A DNA stretch of 64,000 nt from Bradyrhizobium sp. S69 (lineage in GTDB: Bacteria; Pseudomonadota; Alphaproteobacteria; Rhizobiales; Xanthobacteraceae). The DNA lies in the NCBI RefSeq assembly GCF_009766005.1, contig NZ_LMUK01000041.1:198630-262629 (forward strand), in the 5' to 3' direction. Below, piece after piece: positions 1 to 9,279 of this stretch. The translations under genes and the position numbers were made by a program. The notes beneath the pieces were generated by a model. That model did no database searches. It saw nothing but the letters and a program-made list of their open reading frames with translations, and was not told where the DNA came from. Position 1 is the stretch's first letter, and the number at the start of each line of letters is the position of its first letter.

Positions 1-2082
1 TTCCTCCATCAGCGCCTGGCCGATGCCCTGCGCGACGCCGCCATGCAGCTGGCCCGCGACGATCATCGGATTGACGACGACGCCGAAATCATTGACCGCG
101 CTATAGCGCACGATCTGCACGATGCCGGTTTCGGGATCGAGTTCGACTTCCGCGACATGACAGCCGTTCGGGAAGGTCGAGGGCGTATCCTTGCTGTTGT
201 GATCGACGTCGAGCGAGGAGGGTAGGCCTTCGGGCATCTTGCCCTCGCGGGTGCGGCGCGCCAGCTCCATGATATCGATGCTGCGGTCGGTGCCGGCGAT
301 GGTGAAGCGGCCGTTGGCGAATTCGATGTCGCCCTCGGAGGCCTCCATCAGATGGGCCGCGGCCTGCTTGCCCTTGGCGATCACCAGCGCGGAGGATTCG
401 ACGATGGCCTGACCGGTCGCGGTGATCGAGCGCGAGCCGCCGGTGCCGTTGCCGAAGCGGACAAGGTCGCTGTCGCCCTGTTCGAGGGTGACCTTCTCGA
501 AGGGCACGCCGAGTTGCGCGCAAAGCACCTGCGCGAACGGCGTCGCATGACCCTGGCCGTAATCCAGCGTGCCGGTGGTCAGCTTCACCGAGCCGTCCGG
601 CTCGAATGTGATCTTGCCGAGTTCGCCGCTCGGAGGCGCGGTGACCTCGAGATAGGAGCCGACCGCGATGCCGCGCAACTTGCCGTTCTTGCGGCTTTCC
701 TTCTTCCGCTTGGCAAAATTGGCGTGATCGGAAATCTCCAGCGCCTTGTCGAAGACGCCCTGGAAGTCGCCGCTGTCATAGGTGACGCCGGAGGCGGCTG
801 CGAACGGCAACTGCGCGGGCTTGATGAAATTGCGTTTGCGCAAGGTGAGCCGGTTGATGCCCATCTCCTCGGCGGCGCGGTCGATCAGCCGCTCCATGTA
901 ATAATTCGCCTCGGGCCGCCCGGCGCCGCGATAGGCGCCCATCAGCGTGGTGTTGGTCAGCACGGTCTTGATGTCGACGCCGAGCAGCGGCGTGCGGTAA
1001 ACGCTGGCGAGATTCTTGCCGGTGTTGAGCGAGAGGGGGCCCGGCGAAACGCCGCTGATATAGGCGCCGAGATTGCCGTAACCGTTGAGACGCACCGCGA
1101 GGAACTTGCCGTCGCTGTCCAGCGCCAGCTCGGCATGGATGATCTGGGCGCGGCCCTGGCTGTCCGACAGAAAGCTGGTCGAGCGCTCGTCGGTCCATTT
1201 GACCGGCCGCCCCAGCGCCTTCGCCGCATGCAGGATGCAGGTATATTCGGGATAGCTGATGTTCTTCATCCCGAACGAGCCGCCGACATTCGCGGTCAGG
1301 ATGCGAACCTTCTCCGCGGGGACGTTCAGGAGCTTGGCCAAGGTCGCCCGGTTGCCCGAAACGCCCTGGGTCGGCACCTGGATGGTGTAGCGCTCGCTGG
1401 TTTTGTCGTAGGCGCCGATCGCGACCCGCGGCTCCATCGACACCACGGCGACGCGGGTGTTGACGATATCGAGCTTGGTCACGTGGGCGGCGCCGGCAAA
1501 CGCCGCATCGATCTTGGCGGTGTCGCCAAAATGATAATCCAGCGCCACGTTATTCGGGATGTGGTCGTAAAGCTGCGGCGCGCCGGGTTTTGCGGCCTCC
1601 TCGGCATTGGTCACCGCGGGCAGGGAATCGATCTCGAGCGCGACCGCCTCGGCCGCGTCGCGTGCCTGCGCCAGCGTTTCCGCCACCACGAACGCCACGG
1701 GATCGCCGACATAGCGCACCTTGTCGGTCGCGAGCGCCATGCGGTTGGTCTGCAGCAGTGGCGACCCGTCTCGGCTCTTCAGCGGCAGGCCGCAGGTGAA
1801 TGGGCCGTAATTCGCCGAAGCAAGATCGGCCCCGGTCCAGACGCCGAGCACCCCCGGCAAGGCCTTGGCAGCCGAGGTGTCGATGCCCTTGAGGATGCCG
1901 TGGGCGTGGCTGGAGCGCACGATCCAGGCGTAGACCTGCCCGGGCAGGGCGAAATCATCGGTGTATTTACCCTTGCCGCGCACCAGGGTGTCGTCTTCCT
2001 TGCGCCGGACCGGCTGTCCGACGCCGTATTTTTGCAGTGCGATAGCGTTTTCCAGCGAGGACGGAGCGGTGTGATCTTGCAT
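1..2082 (-). CDS. Xanthine dehydrogenase family molybdopterin-binding (large) subunit, C-terminus cut by window
   Basis: Large, molybdenum-cofactor-binding subunit of a molybdenum hydroxylase (CoxL/XDH family), which normally works with a FAD and a 2Fe-2S subunit; neither is inside the window. The frame is open from the ATG at 2082 to base 1, giving 694 codons of a protein usually near 770-790 residues. Early residues GQPVRRKEDDTLVRGKGKY are typical of the a/b hammerhead domain. Near residue 382 the active-site loop reads AYRGAGRPE, the form-II type, not the AYRCSFR of true CO dehydrogenase, so the substrate is unknown and CO oxidation is unlikely. At the edge GQLHGGVAQGIGQAL is the conserved Moco-domain motif. 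It is divergent from the Ppx gene with about 190 bp between. Confidence 0.9.
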   Translation of the reverse strand, partial: MQDHTAPSSLENAIALQKYGVGQPVRRKEDDTLVRGKGKYTDDFALPGQVYAWIVRSSHAHGILKGIDTSAAKALPGVLGVWTGADLASANYGPFTCGLPLKSRDGSPLLQTNRMALATDKVRYVGDPVAFVVAETLAQARDAAEAVALEIDSLPAVTNAEEAAKPGAPQLYDHIPNNVALDYHFGDTAKIDAAFAGAAHVTKLDIVNTRVAVVSMEPRVAIGAYDKTSERYTIQVPTQGVSGNRATLAKLLNVPAEKVRILTANVGGSFGMKNISYPEYTCILHAAKALGRPVKWTDERSTSFLSDSQGRAQIIHAELALDSDGKFLAVRLNGYGNLGAYISGVSPGPLSLNTGKNLASVYRTPLLGVDIKTVLTNTTLMGAYRGAGRPEANYYMERLIDRAAEEMGINRLTLRKRNFIKPAQLPFAAASGVTYDSGDFQGVFDKALEISDHANFAKRKKESRKNGKLRGIAVGSYLEVTAPPSGELGKITFEPDGSVKLTTGTLDYGQGHATPFAQVLCAQLGVPFEKVTLEQGDSDLVRFGNGTGGSRSITATGQAIVESSALVIAKGKQAAAHLMEASEGDIEFANGRFTIAGTDRSIDIMELARRTREGKMPEGLPSSLDVDHNSKDTPSTFPNGCHVAEVELDPETGIVQIVRYSAVNDFGVVVNPMIVAGQLHGGVAQGIGQALMEE

Positions 2083-2274
2083 GTAAGGGACCTGAAATGC
2101 CGGCATTTGCACGATTTCGCGGCGGTGACCCCGAGATAAACCAGCGAAACCCCAACGACAACGCCTGATTGGGCATAGTCCTATGTGCCTGCTGTTGCGC
2201 GCCGGGCCGGCGCTGCTAAAGTTTCTGTGAACGGAACTCCCAGCCGGCCACGATGGCCGTGGAAAGACAGTTTG

Positions 2275-3402
2275 ATGAACGACGATACGCGGCTTCGCGA
2301 TGGCCTTGAGCCATGCGAAAGCCCGCAACAATCGGTCGCGGCGGTGAGCCCAAGCTTGTCGGGGCAAGGCCTGTCGGGACAAGGCTTGTCGGGGCAAAGC
2401 TCGCCCGCAATCAGCCATTCGGCGGGCGCCGGGACCGGCGTCTATGCCGCGCTCGACCTCGGTACCAACAATTGCCGGCTGCTGATCGCGTGTCCCACCG
2501 GCGATGGCTTTCGCGTGGTCGATTCGTTCTCGCGGATCATCCGTTTGGGCGAGGGCATCTCGACGACCGGCTGCATCAGCGACGCCGCGATCGAGCGCGC
2601 GATCGCGGCGCTGAGCATTTGCCGCGACAAGATTGCGTTGAGGAAGGCCCGGCGGCTGCGGCTGATCGCAACCGAGGCCTGCCGCGCGGCCGCCAACGCC
2701 GCCGGTTTCCGCGACCGCGTCGCGGCCGAAACCGGCATCCGGCTGGAGGTGATCGACCGCGAGACCGAAGCGGCCCTCGCGGTGCTCGGCTGCTCGCCGC
2801 TGCTCGACCCGGACGGGCGAGGCGCCATCCTGTTCGACATCGGCGGCGGCTCGACCGAACTGGTCCGGATCGAGCGCGATCCGACTGAGCCAAACGCGGC
2901 GCCCCGGATCAAGGCATGGATGTCGATCCCGCTCGGCGTCGTCACCCTGGCCGAGCGTTTCGGCGGCAGGGACGTCACGACGCAGTCCTATGCGTTGACG
3001 GTGCAGGAAGTGGCAAAACACATCGCCGGCTTCGCCGCCGAGCATGGTGGCGATCTCGAGGGGATGCATTTGCTGGGCACCTCCGGCACGGTGACGACGC
3101 TGGCCGGCGTGCATCTCAATCTGCAGCGATACGATCGCCGGCGGATTGACGGCGTCTGGATGAGCAACGCCGACATATCGGCGACCATCGCGCGCCTGCT
3201 CGCGATGAGCTATCAGGAACGCGCCGACAATCATTGCGTCAGCATCGAACGCGCCGATCTGGTGCTGGCGGGCTGCGCCATCCTCGACGCAATCCGTGAT
3301 GCATTTCCACTGCCGCGGCTGCGGGTCGCCGATCGCGGCCTGCGCGAGGGAATGCTGGTCGAGATGATGCGCGAGGACGGCGTGCTCGGCATATGCCGGT
3401 AG
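2275..3402 (+). CDS. Ppx/GppA family phosphatase
   Basis: Exopolyphosphatase/guanosine pentaphosphate phosphohydrolase family protein (375 residues), cytoplasmic, acting on polyphosphate or pppGpp; the sequence does not show which. It has the ASKHA-fold phosphate-binding motifs ALDLGTNNCRLL near residue 63 and DIGGGSTE near residue 190. The ATG at 2275 is preceded by GGAAAG at a spacing of 8, better than the upstream in-frame ATG at 2185. The N-terminal 60 residues are a low-complexity extension containing three copies of the pentapeptide LSGQG/S. rlmE follows on the same strand after 160 bp that contain a dispersed repeat. The pairing with rlmE is a common rhizobial gene order. Confidence 0.92.
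   Translation: MNDDTRLRDGLEPCESPQQSVAAVSPSLSGQGLSGQGLSGQSSPAISHSAGAGTGVYAALDLGTNNCRLLIACPTGDGFRVVDSFSRIIRLGEGISTTGCISDAAIERAIAALSICRDKIALRKARRLRLIATEACRAAANAAGFRDRVAAETGIRLEVIDRETEAALAVLGCSPLLDPDGRGAILFDIGGGSTELVRIERDPTEPNAAPRIKAWMSIPLGVVTLAERFGGRDVTTQSYALTVQEVAKHIAGFAAEHGGDLEGMHLLGTSGTVTTLAGVHLNLQRYDRRRIDGVWMSNADISATIARLLAMSYQERADNHCVSIERADLVLAGCAILDAIRDAFPLPRLRVADRGLREGMLVEMMREDGVLGICR
2353..2397 (+). repeat. Three 15-bp tandem repeats inside the Ppx gene
   Basis: Three near-identical 15-bp units (consensus GGCTTGTCGGGGCAA) lie head to tail and encode a repeated SLSGQG-type peptide in the N-terminal extension of the Ppx/GppA protein, ahead of the catalytic fold. The period is a multiple of three, so copy-number change would keep the frame. 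Confidence 0.85.
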
Positions 3403-3422
3403 GCGCATCATCCCGCGATGTG

Positions 3423-3529
3423 CTAGAGCCTTTTCCGTTCCGATGGAATCGGAACGGGGCTCTAGTCTTTTGTTTGGACGCGTTTTCTTCACGCGAACCG
3501 GTACCCACTTCGCTCGAAAACGCTCTAGA
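3423..3529. repeat. Dispersed intergenic repeat, family A, copy 1
   Basis: About 107 bp bounded by CTAGAGCC and CTCTAGA. It contains a perfect hairpin with arms CCGTTCCGAT/ATCGGAACGG, then a block ending GGTACCCACTTCGCTCG. A second copy in the same orientation is at 23212-23316. It fills most of the gap between the Ppx gene and rlmE and may act as a transcript-processing or termination element, which is inference. Confidence 0.85.
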
Positions 3530-3564
3530 GCGCGGGCAACTGACACAAGGCAAGCAAGACAGAT

Positions 3565-4254
3565 ATGGCGAAGGACACCACCGGCCGGCTGCACGTCACG
3601 GTCAAGAGCGGTGGCAAGCGCAAGCTGTCATCGAAATTGTGGCTGGAACGCCAGCTCAACGATCCCTACGTAGCGCAGGCCAAGCGGGACGGCTTCCGCT
3701 CGCGCGCGGCCTACAAGCTGCTCGAGATCGACGACAAGCATCATTTCCTCAAGCAGGGCATCACGGTGGTCGATCTTGGCGCGGCGCCCGGCGGCTGGAG
3801 CCAGGTCGCGGCCAAGCGTACCGGTGCGGCCGACGGCAAGGGCAAGGTCATCGCGATCGATCTTCTGGAGATGCCGGAGATCGGGGGCGTCAGTTTCGCA
3901 CAGCTCGATTTTCTTAAAGACGATGCGCCGGAAAAACTGCTGGCAATGCTCGGCGGGCGCGCCGATGTGGTGCTGTCCGACATGGCCGCCAACACCACCG
4001 GCCATCGCAAGACCGATCAGTTGCGTATCCTCGGTCTCGTGGAGGGGGCAGCGGCGTTCGCCGCCGACGTGCTCAATCCCGGCGGTACCTTCGTCGCTAA
4101 GGTGTTTCAGAGCGGCGCCGATGCCGATCTGCTGGCGCAGCTCAAGCGCGACTTTGCGACGGTCAAGCACGTCAAGCCGGCCTCGAGCCGGCAGGATTCC
4201 TCCGAGCGCTACGTGCTTGCGATCGGGTTTCGCGGTGGGTCAAAGGAATCGTAG
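3565..4254 (+). CDS. rlmE: 23S rRNA (uridine-2'-O)-methyltransferase RlmE
   Basis: FtsJ/RrmJ-family enzyme of 229 residues that 2'-O-methylates a uridine in the ribosomal A-loop (U2552 in E. coli numbering), using SAM, on the 50S subunit. The SAM site is VVDLGAAPGGWSQVA near residue 70. The K-D-K-E catalytic set is visible: Lys in the AYKLLEID region, Asp in VVLSDMA, Lys in FVAKVFQSG and Glu in SSERYVLAIGF. The N-terminal 30 residues are basic, fitting rRNA binding. The length matches the alphaproteobacterial family. A repeat of family E begins 4 nt after the stop codon. Confidence 0.96.
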   Translation: MAKDTTGRLHVTVKSGGKRKLSSKLWLERQLNDPYVAQAKRDGFRSRAAYKLLEIDDKHHFLKQGITVVDLGAAPGGWSQVAAKRTGAADGKGKVIAIDLLEMPEIGGVSFAQLDFLKDDAPEKLLAMLGGRADVVLSDMAANTTGHRKTDQLRILGLVEGAAAFAADVLNPGGTFVAKVFQSGADADLLAQLKRDFATVKHVKPASSRQDSSERYVLAIGFRGGSKES

Positions 4255-4258
4255 AGTC

Positions 4259-4357
4259 GTAGGGTGGGCAAAGGCGCGCTCGCGCCGTGACCACCAACTA
4301 TTTTTATCTTTTGCAACCATTGCTATGGTGGGCACGCTGCGCTTTGCCCACCCTACG
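4259..4357. repeat. Dispersed intergenic repeat, family E, copy 1
   Basis: An inverted-repeat element: GTAGGGTGGGCAAAG on the left mirrors CTTTGCCCACCCTAC on the right, with a divergent centre. Two more copies are at 25836-25929 and 60689-60778. It can fold into one long stem and lies directly 3' of rlmE. Confidence 0.88.
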
Positions 4358-4507
4358 GCGCCGCCGTTTTGCTTGGCAGAATTTCAGGATTGTCTTGCAG
4401 CTTTTGTGCAAACGCCGATCGGCACACGCAAGCGACATAAAGTCTTTGATAGCTGACGTTTCGCGGAGGCCGGCTGATCGGTCTCCGTCGCAACTCGGTT
4501 GTTTCGC

Positions 4508-5818
4508 ATGCTCAAACGTCTGGCCACGATCGCACTCTGGTGCGTGGCGCCGGTCCTGATCTTCGTCAGCGCCAAACTCTACGATCCTTATCTCGTGATG
4601 ATCCGCGGCTGGGGACATGTGGCTTTGATGATCAGCGAGCTTGCCGGGATCGGCGCGTTGCTCGTTTGCGGATATTGGCGTCGCGGAGGCGTCGCCGGCA
4701 AAGTCCTGGTCCTGCTGTGGTGCCTGGCGCCGCTGGCGATGCTGTCCGCGGTGACGGTTTTTCATGGGCGCAAGCACGCCGTGCTTCACGCGGAAGGCCG
4801 GCGGGCGCAGGAACTGGGACGACATTTTATCGTCGGCTATTCGTCGTTCGACGAGATTGCGTCGCTTGCCGCCAAGGGATTGATCGGCGGGATCTACGTC
4901 ACCCGGCACAACATCGAGGGGCGCACGGCCGACGCCTTGAGATCGGAAATCTCGCAGCTTCAAGCGATACGAAGTGCGAGGGGCCTTCCACCCCTGATCG
5001 TCGCCGCGGATCAGGAAGGCGGCATCGTTTCCCACATGTCTCCACCGCTGACGGGACTGCCCGCGCTCGCCACGCTGGCGGCATTGCCGCCGGCCGAGCG
5101 GCTGGCGAAGGCCGAAGAGTTTGGTCGAACCCAAGGTCGTGAGCTGGCGGCGCTTGGGGTCACGCTGAATTTCTCGCCCGTCGTCGATCTGCTGCGGACC
5201 GGGGCGCCGAATCCACTCGACTTCAACAGCCTGATCAGCCGCCGCGCGATCTCGGGCGATCCGGAAGTCGTGGCGTCTATCGCGGCGGCCTATGCGCGAG
5301 GCCTCGAGGCCAATGGCGTCGAGGCAACGGTGAAACATTTTCCTGGCCTGGGGCGCGTGCAGGCGGATACCCATCATTTTCGCGCCGATCTCGCGACGCC
5401 GGTTGCCGAGCTGGAGGCCACGGACTGGATGCCGTTCCGTCAGGTTCTGGCGCGGTCGAGCGCCTATCTGATGGTCGGACATGTCGCGGTTACCGCGATC
5501 GATCCAAACAAGGCGGCATCGCACTCCAGGCGCGTCATCAACGATCTGATCCGGAATAAATGGGGGTATCAGGGCATCATCATCACCGACGACCTGGTGA
5601 TGGGTCCGATCTACGAGCACGGCGTATGTGCCGCCGTCGTCGAAGCCCTCAATGCAGGCGTGGATTTGCTGCTGGTCGCCTATGACGGTCTTCAGTTCTA
5701 CCGCATGTACGATTGCGCGCTCGGCGCTTCGACGGGAGGGCGGTTGGATGAAACGATGCTGAACAACAGCCTCGCGCGGTTGAGCTCGAAAATTCCCGCG
5801 GCAGGCCGGGGTGAGTGA
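4508..5818 (+). CDS. Membrane-anchored glycoside hydrolase family 3 protein (NagZ-like)
   Basis: 436-residue GH3 beta-N-acetylhexosaminidase-like protein. Residues 5-22, 36-55 and 63-84 are hydrophobic and look like three transmembrane segments. The catalytic TIM barrel starts near residue 103. GH3/NagZ motifs present are VAADQEGGIVSHM, the KHFPGLGRVQADTHH loop near residue 275 (NagZ has KHFPGHG with a catalytic D-x-H dyad) and IITDDLVMG near residue 360 with the nucleophile Asp. NagZ itself is cytosolic and recycles muropeptides; a membrane-anchored version suggests action at the envelope, which is inference. The start is uncertain: an in-frame TTG lies at 4499 and no strong ribosome site is visible. 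Confidence 0.83.
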   Translation: MLKRLATIALWCVAPVLIFVSAKLYDPYLVMIRGWGHVALMISELAGIGALLVCGYWRRGGVAGKVLVLLWCLAPLAMLSAVTVFHGRKHAVLHAEGRRAQELGRHFIVGYSSFDEIASLAAKGLIGGIYVTRHNIEGRTADALRSEISQLQAIRSARGLPPLIVAADQEGGIVSHMSPPLTGLPALATLAALPPAERLAKAEEFGRTQGRELAALGVTLNFSPVVDLLRTGAPNPLDFNSLISRRAISGDPEVVASIAAAYARGLEANGVEATVKHFPGLGRVQADTHHFRADLATPVAELEATDWMPFRQVLARSSAYLMVGHVAVTAIDPNKAASHSRRVINDLIRNKWGYQGIIITDDLVMGPIYEHGVCAAVVEALNAGVDLLLVAYDGLQFYRMYDCALGASTGGRLDETMLNNSLARLSSKIPAAGRGE

Positions 5819-5823
5819 AGGCG

Positions 5824-5841
5824 CCGCGTGGCGCCACGCGG
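5824..5841. terminator. Perfect 18-bp palindrome between convergent genes
   Basis: CCGCGTGGCGCCACGCGG lies in the 26-bp gap between the GH3 gene (plus) and the MFS gene (minus). Position and symmetry suggest a bidirectional terminator, although no U-tract follows. Confidence 0.5.
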
Positions 5842-5844
5842 AAA

Positions 5845-7317
5845 CTATCCGAGCCGCTGATCGCGCGCGTTGGCGGTCTCGGTGGCGGCGGTCTCTTCCG
5901 GTTCGGCGTCGCGCTCCGGCGGGGCAACGACGACAGCGCCGCGGCCTGATACCTGATGACCGGCGTCAACCGGCATCTCCCAGAAGAAATATGCCGATAG
6001 TGTCGAGATCACCGACACCACGATGAAGGCGGGCGCGAACAGACCGGCGCTCAGGTCGGTCACATGGTGCAGCCACATGGTGGATTCCACCGAGGCTGCC
6101 CCGACGGCGACGCCGGCGGACACCGCCAGTTGCTGGTTGACGCTGACCAGCGTGGTGGCGCGGCTCATCAGCTCCGGTTCGACTTCGGCGTAGGCCAAAG
6201 TGTTGATCGCGGTGAATTGCAGCGAACGGAAGAAGCCGCCGACCACCAGCAGGATCATGATCAGCAGCAATGGCGTCGAGACCGTGAACAGCGCGCAGGC
6301 CGCGAGGAAAACGGAACTGACGATGGCGTTGATGGTCATGATGCTGCGAAAGCCGAAGGTGCGGATGATGCGCGCCGCCAGTGTCTTCATGCCCATGGCG
6401 CCGGCCGCCGAGGCGAAGGTCACGAGGCCGGAGCGCAGCGGCGACAGGCCGAATCCGATTTGCAGCAACAGCGGCAGCAGGAACGGCAACGAACCGATAC
6501 CGAGCCGGAACATGAAGCCGCCGATGATGCTGGCGCGCATCGTCGGCAATCGCAGCAGCGAAAAATCCAGCACCGGCGAGGCCGTCCGGCGGGCGTGGAT
6601 CACATAGAGCGTCATCGAGATGCTGCCGACCGCAACCAGCGCGATGACGAAGCTCCACGGCAACAGATTGAGGCCCGCGACCGACAGCCCGAACGCGATG
6701 CCGCCAAGACCTACTCCCGCCAGCACCAGCCCGTAGAGATCGAAACGCTCGGGGTTATCGCTGCGGATCGGATCGATATAGCGCAGCGCCATCACGATGC
6801 CGAGCAATCCGATCGGAATGTTGATCAGGAAGATCCAGTGCCAGGTCAGATAGGTCGTGATGAAACCGCCGAGCGGCGGACCAAGAACGGGCCCGACCAG
6901 CGCCGGCACCGTCACCCACGCCATCGCATTGACCAGCGCGCTCTTGTCGATCGAGCGCAGCAGCACCAGACGCCCGACCGGCGTCATCATCGCCCCGCCA
7001 AAGCCCTGTACGATGCGCGCGATCACGAAATCGGTGACGGAGTGGGAGAGCGCGCATCCGATCGACCCCACCATGAAGACCGCGATCGCCAGGCTGAACA
7101 CCATCCGCGCGCCGAAACGGTCGGCGGTCCAGCCGCTCGCCGGAATGAACACCGCCAGCGACAGCAAATAAGAGGTGATCGCAAGTTTCAGGGTCAGCGG
7201 GCTGGTGCCGATGTCGGCCGCGATCGCCGGCAGCGAGGTCGCGATGACGGTGGAATCCATGTTCTCCATGAACAAGGCAGTGGCCACGATGAGCGGGATC
7301 AGGCGTTCTCTGGTCAT
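5845..7317 (-). CDS. MFS transporter, DHA2-type drug:proton antiporter
   Basis: 490-residue inner-membrane carrier with many hydrophobic segments. Family motifs are MDSTVIATSLPAIAADIG in TM1 (the DHA motif D1), the loop GWTADRFGARMV after TM2, and a motif-C-like VGPVLGPPLGGF in TM5 that is typical of exporters. This points to export of drugs or other small molecules by proton exchange; the substrate is not readable. It is convergent with the GH3 gene and divergent from guaB. The C-terminal 45 residues are a polar tail. Confidence 0.9.
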   Translation of the reverse strand: MTRERLIPLIVATALFMENMDSTVIATSLPAIAADIGTSPLTLKLAITSYLLSLAVFIPASGWTADRFGARMVFSLAIAVFMVGSIGCALSHSVTDFVIARIVQGFGGAMMTPVGRLVLLRSIDKSALVNAMAWVTVPALVGPVLGPPLGGFITTYLTWHWIFLINIPIGLLGIVMALRYIDPIRSDNPERFDLYGLVLAGVGLGGIAFGLSVAGLNLLPWSFVIALVAVGSISMTLYVIHARRTASPVLDFSLLRLPTMRASIIGGFMFRLGIGSLPFLLPLLLQIGFGLSPLRSGLVTFASAAGAMGMKTLAARIIRTFGFRSIMTINAIVSSVFLAACALFTVSTPLLLIMILLVVGGFFRSLQFTAINTLAYAEVEPELMSRATTLVSVNQQLAVSAGVAVGAASVESTMWLHHVTDLSAGLFAPAFIVVSVISTLSAYFFWEMPVDAGHQVSGRGAVVVAPPERDAEPEETAATETANARDQRLG

Positions 7318-7631
7318 TGCTTTTTCAGGGGGAGCAGGAGGGGCAGGGATGCCGGGGCTGTATCACCCCATGGTCGCACAAGCCATTGCGGAACCGCCGA
7401 AACCACCTAAATCCCGTGTGACGCCGCCGTGAAGGGCCATTTGCGCCGTCCGGGGCCCACGAAAACGCTGTGCATGGCAGGCAAACGCTTTGATTCGGCG
7501 GGCTGCCATGCTATCGACCGCCGCCAACCCTACCGATGGGCTCGATTCGCCGGCGTTGCCATTGCATCGCCGACCAAGCCGCTCATCCCGAAGGTCTATC
7601 GCGGCGAACGAGCCGCCGAATGGAGTTGGTA
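7318..7631. other. Divergent intergenic region (MFS/guaB), 314 bp
   Basis: It must hold the promoters of both divergent genes. I could not pick convincing -35/-10 boxes, a riboswitch fold or a small gene. The guaB frame stays open upstream to 7536, but the ribosome site lies just before 7632. Confidence 0.5.
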
Positions 7632-9128
7632 ATGGCGCTGATGCAGGGACTGCAAGCTATACGCGAAGCCTATACGTTCGACGACGTGCTGTTGAGGCCC
7701 GGCCATTCGGATATCCTGCCCAGCGAGGCCGATATCCGTTCCCACGTCACCCGCGCCATACCGCTCAATATTCCGATTATCGCCTCGGCGATGGATACCG
7801 TGACCGAGGCGCGCATGGCGATCGCGATGGCGCAGGCCGGCGGCATCGGCGTCATCCACCGCAATTTCGATGTCGAAGGCCAGGCCGCCCAGGTGCGGCA
7901 GGTCAAGAAGTTCGAATCCGGAATGGTGGTCAATCCGCTCACCATCGGGCCCGATGCGATGCTCTCGGACGCGCTGTCTTTGATGAGCGATCATGGATTT
8001 TCCGGCATTCCGGTGGTCACCGGTGCGGCCAAGGGCGTGCCGGGCAGGCTGGTCGGCATTCTCACCAACCGCGACGTGCGGTTCGCGACCGATCCGCGGC
8101 AGAAAATCTCGGAATTGATGACGCACGAAAACCTGGTGACGGTGCGCGAGGGCGTCAGCCAGGATGAGGCGAAGCGGATGCTGCATCAGCATCGCATCGA
8201 AAAGCTGTTGGTGGTCGACGATCAGTATCGCTGCGTCGGGTTGATCACGGTCAAGGACATGGAAAAGGCGGTCGCGCATCCGCTCGCCTGCAAGGATGCG
8301 CAGGGCCGGCTGCGGGTCGCCGCGGCGACCACCGTCGGCGAGGGCGGCTACGAGCGCACCGAGCGGCTGATCGAGGCCGGCGTCGATATCATCGTCGTCG
8401 ACACCGCGCACGGCCATTCGTCGCGGGTGCTGGAAGCGGTCAATCGCATCAAGCGGCTGTCCAACGCGGTACAGGTGATCGCCGGCAACATCGCCACAAA
8501 GGAAGGCGCGCAGGCGCTGATCGATGCCGGCGCCGATTCGATCAAGGTCGGAATCGGGCCCGGTTCGATCTGCACCACGCGGATCGTCGCCGGCGTCGGC
8601 GTGCCGCAACTGACCGCGATCATGGATGCGGTAGAAGCCGCCAAGAAAGCCAATGTGCCCGTGATCGCCGATGGCGGCATCAAATTTTCCGGCGATCTGG
8701 CCAAGGCGCTGGCCGCCGGCGCCGACATTGCCATGGTCGGCTCCTTGCTGGCCGGCACTGACGAGACGCCGGGCGAAGTGTTCCTGTGGCAGGGCCGTTC
8801 CTACAAGGCCTATCGCGGCATGGGTTCGGTGGGCGCGATGGCGCGCGGCTCGGCCGACCGCTACTTCCAGCAGGATATCAAGGACACCCTCAAGCTGGTG
8901 CCGGAAGGCATCGAGGGCCAGGTGCCCTACAAGGGCCCGGTCGGCAACGTCATGCATCAGCTCGCCGGCGGCCTTCGCGCGGCGATGGGATATGTCGGGG
9001 CGCGGAATATCGCCGAATTCCACGAGAAGGCGCAATTCGTCCGCATCACCGGCGCGGGCCTGCGCGAGAGCCACGTTCACGACGTCACCATCACCCGCGA
9101 AGCCCCGAATTATCCGGGCGGCGGCTAG
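7632..9128 (+). CDS. guaB: Inosine-5'-monophosphate dehydrogenase
   Basis: 498-residue enzyme oxidising IMP to XMP with NAD, the committed step of GMP synthesis; guaA at 26058 follows it in the pathway. The ATG at 7632 is preceded by GGAG at a spacing of 6. Motifs are YTFDDVLLRPGHSDILPSE at the N-terminus, PIIASAMDTVTE, a CBS-domain pair at roughly residues 95-215, the catalytic loop GIGPGSICTTRIVAGVG with Cys314, and the flap GMGSVGAM. Length and order match bacterial IMPDH. Confidence 0.97.
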   Translation: MALMQGLQAIREAYTFDDVLLRPGHSDILPSEADIRSHVTRAIPLNIPIIASAMDTVTEARMAIAMAQAGGIGVIHRNFDVEGQAAQVRQVKKFESGMVVNPLTIGPDAMLSDALSLMSDHGFSGIPVVTGAAKGVPGRLVGILTNRDVRFATDPRQKISELMTHENLVTVREGVSQDEAKRMLHQHRIEKLLVVDDQYRCVGLITVKDMEKAVAHPLACKDAQGRLRVAAATTVGEGGYERTERLIEAGVDIIVVDTAHGHSSRVLEAVNRIKRLSNAVQVIAGNIATKEGAQALIDAGADSIKVGIGPGSICTTRIVAGVGVPQLTAIMDAVEAAKKANVPVIADGGIKFSGDLAKALAAGADIAMVGSLLAGTDETPGEVFLWQGRSYKAYRGMGSVGAMARGSADRYFQQDIKDTLKLVPEGIEGQVPYKGPVGNVMHQLAGGLRAAMGYVGARNIAEFHEKAQFVRITGAGLRESHVHDVTITREAPNYPGGG

Positions 9129-9279
9129 GCCTTAATTAGGCCACCAATCGGCCGGCGAAACGCGATACCTTTGGCGCGAGGCGGCGCCGGCTCCGGCGCC
9201 AACAGCGACGGGGGTGCGTTGCTGCCGTATTCCTCACGCGATTTACCGCAACACAATTCGAAAAGAGAAGTTGGTCATC

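Noticed and set aside
1..2082. True CO dehydrogenase large subunit
   Set aside because: The active-site loop is AYRGAGR, not AYRCSFR, so it is a form-II or other molybdenum hydroxylase.
352..2139. 595-codon open frame on the plus strand
   Set aside because: Antisense to the molybdenum hydroxylase gene; the minus frame has unmistakable family motifs, while this product is Arg/Gly/Ala-rich with none.
6064..7410. 448-codon plus-strand frame
   Set aside because: Antisense to the MFS gene; composition rich in Arg, Gln and His, with no motifs.
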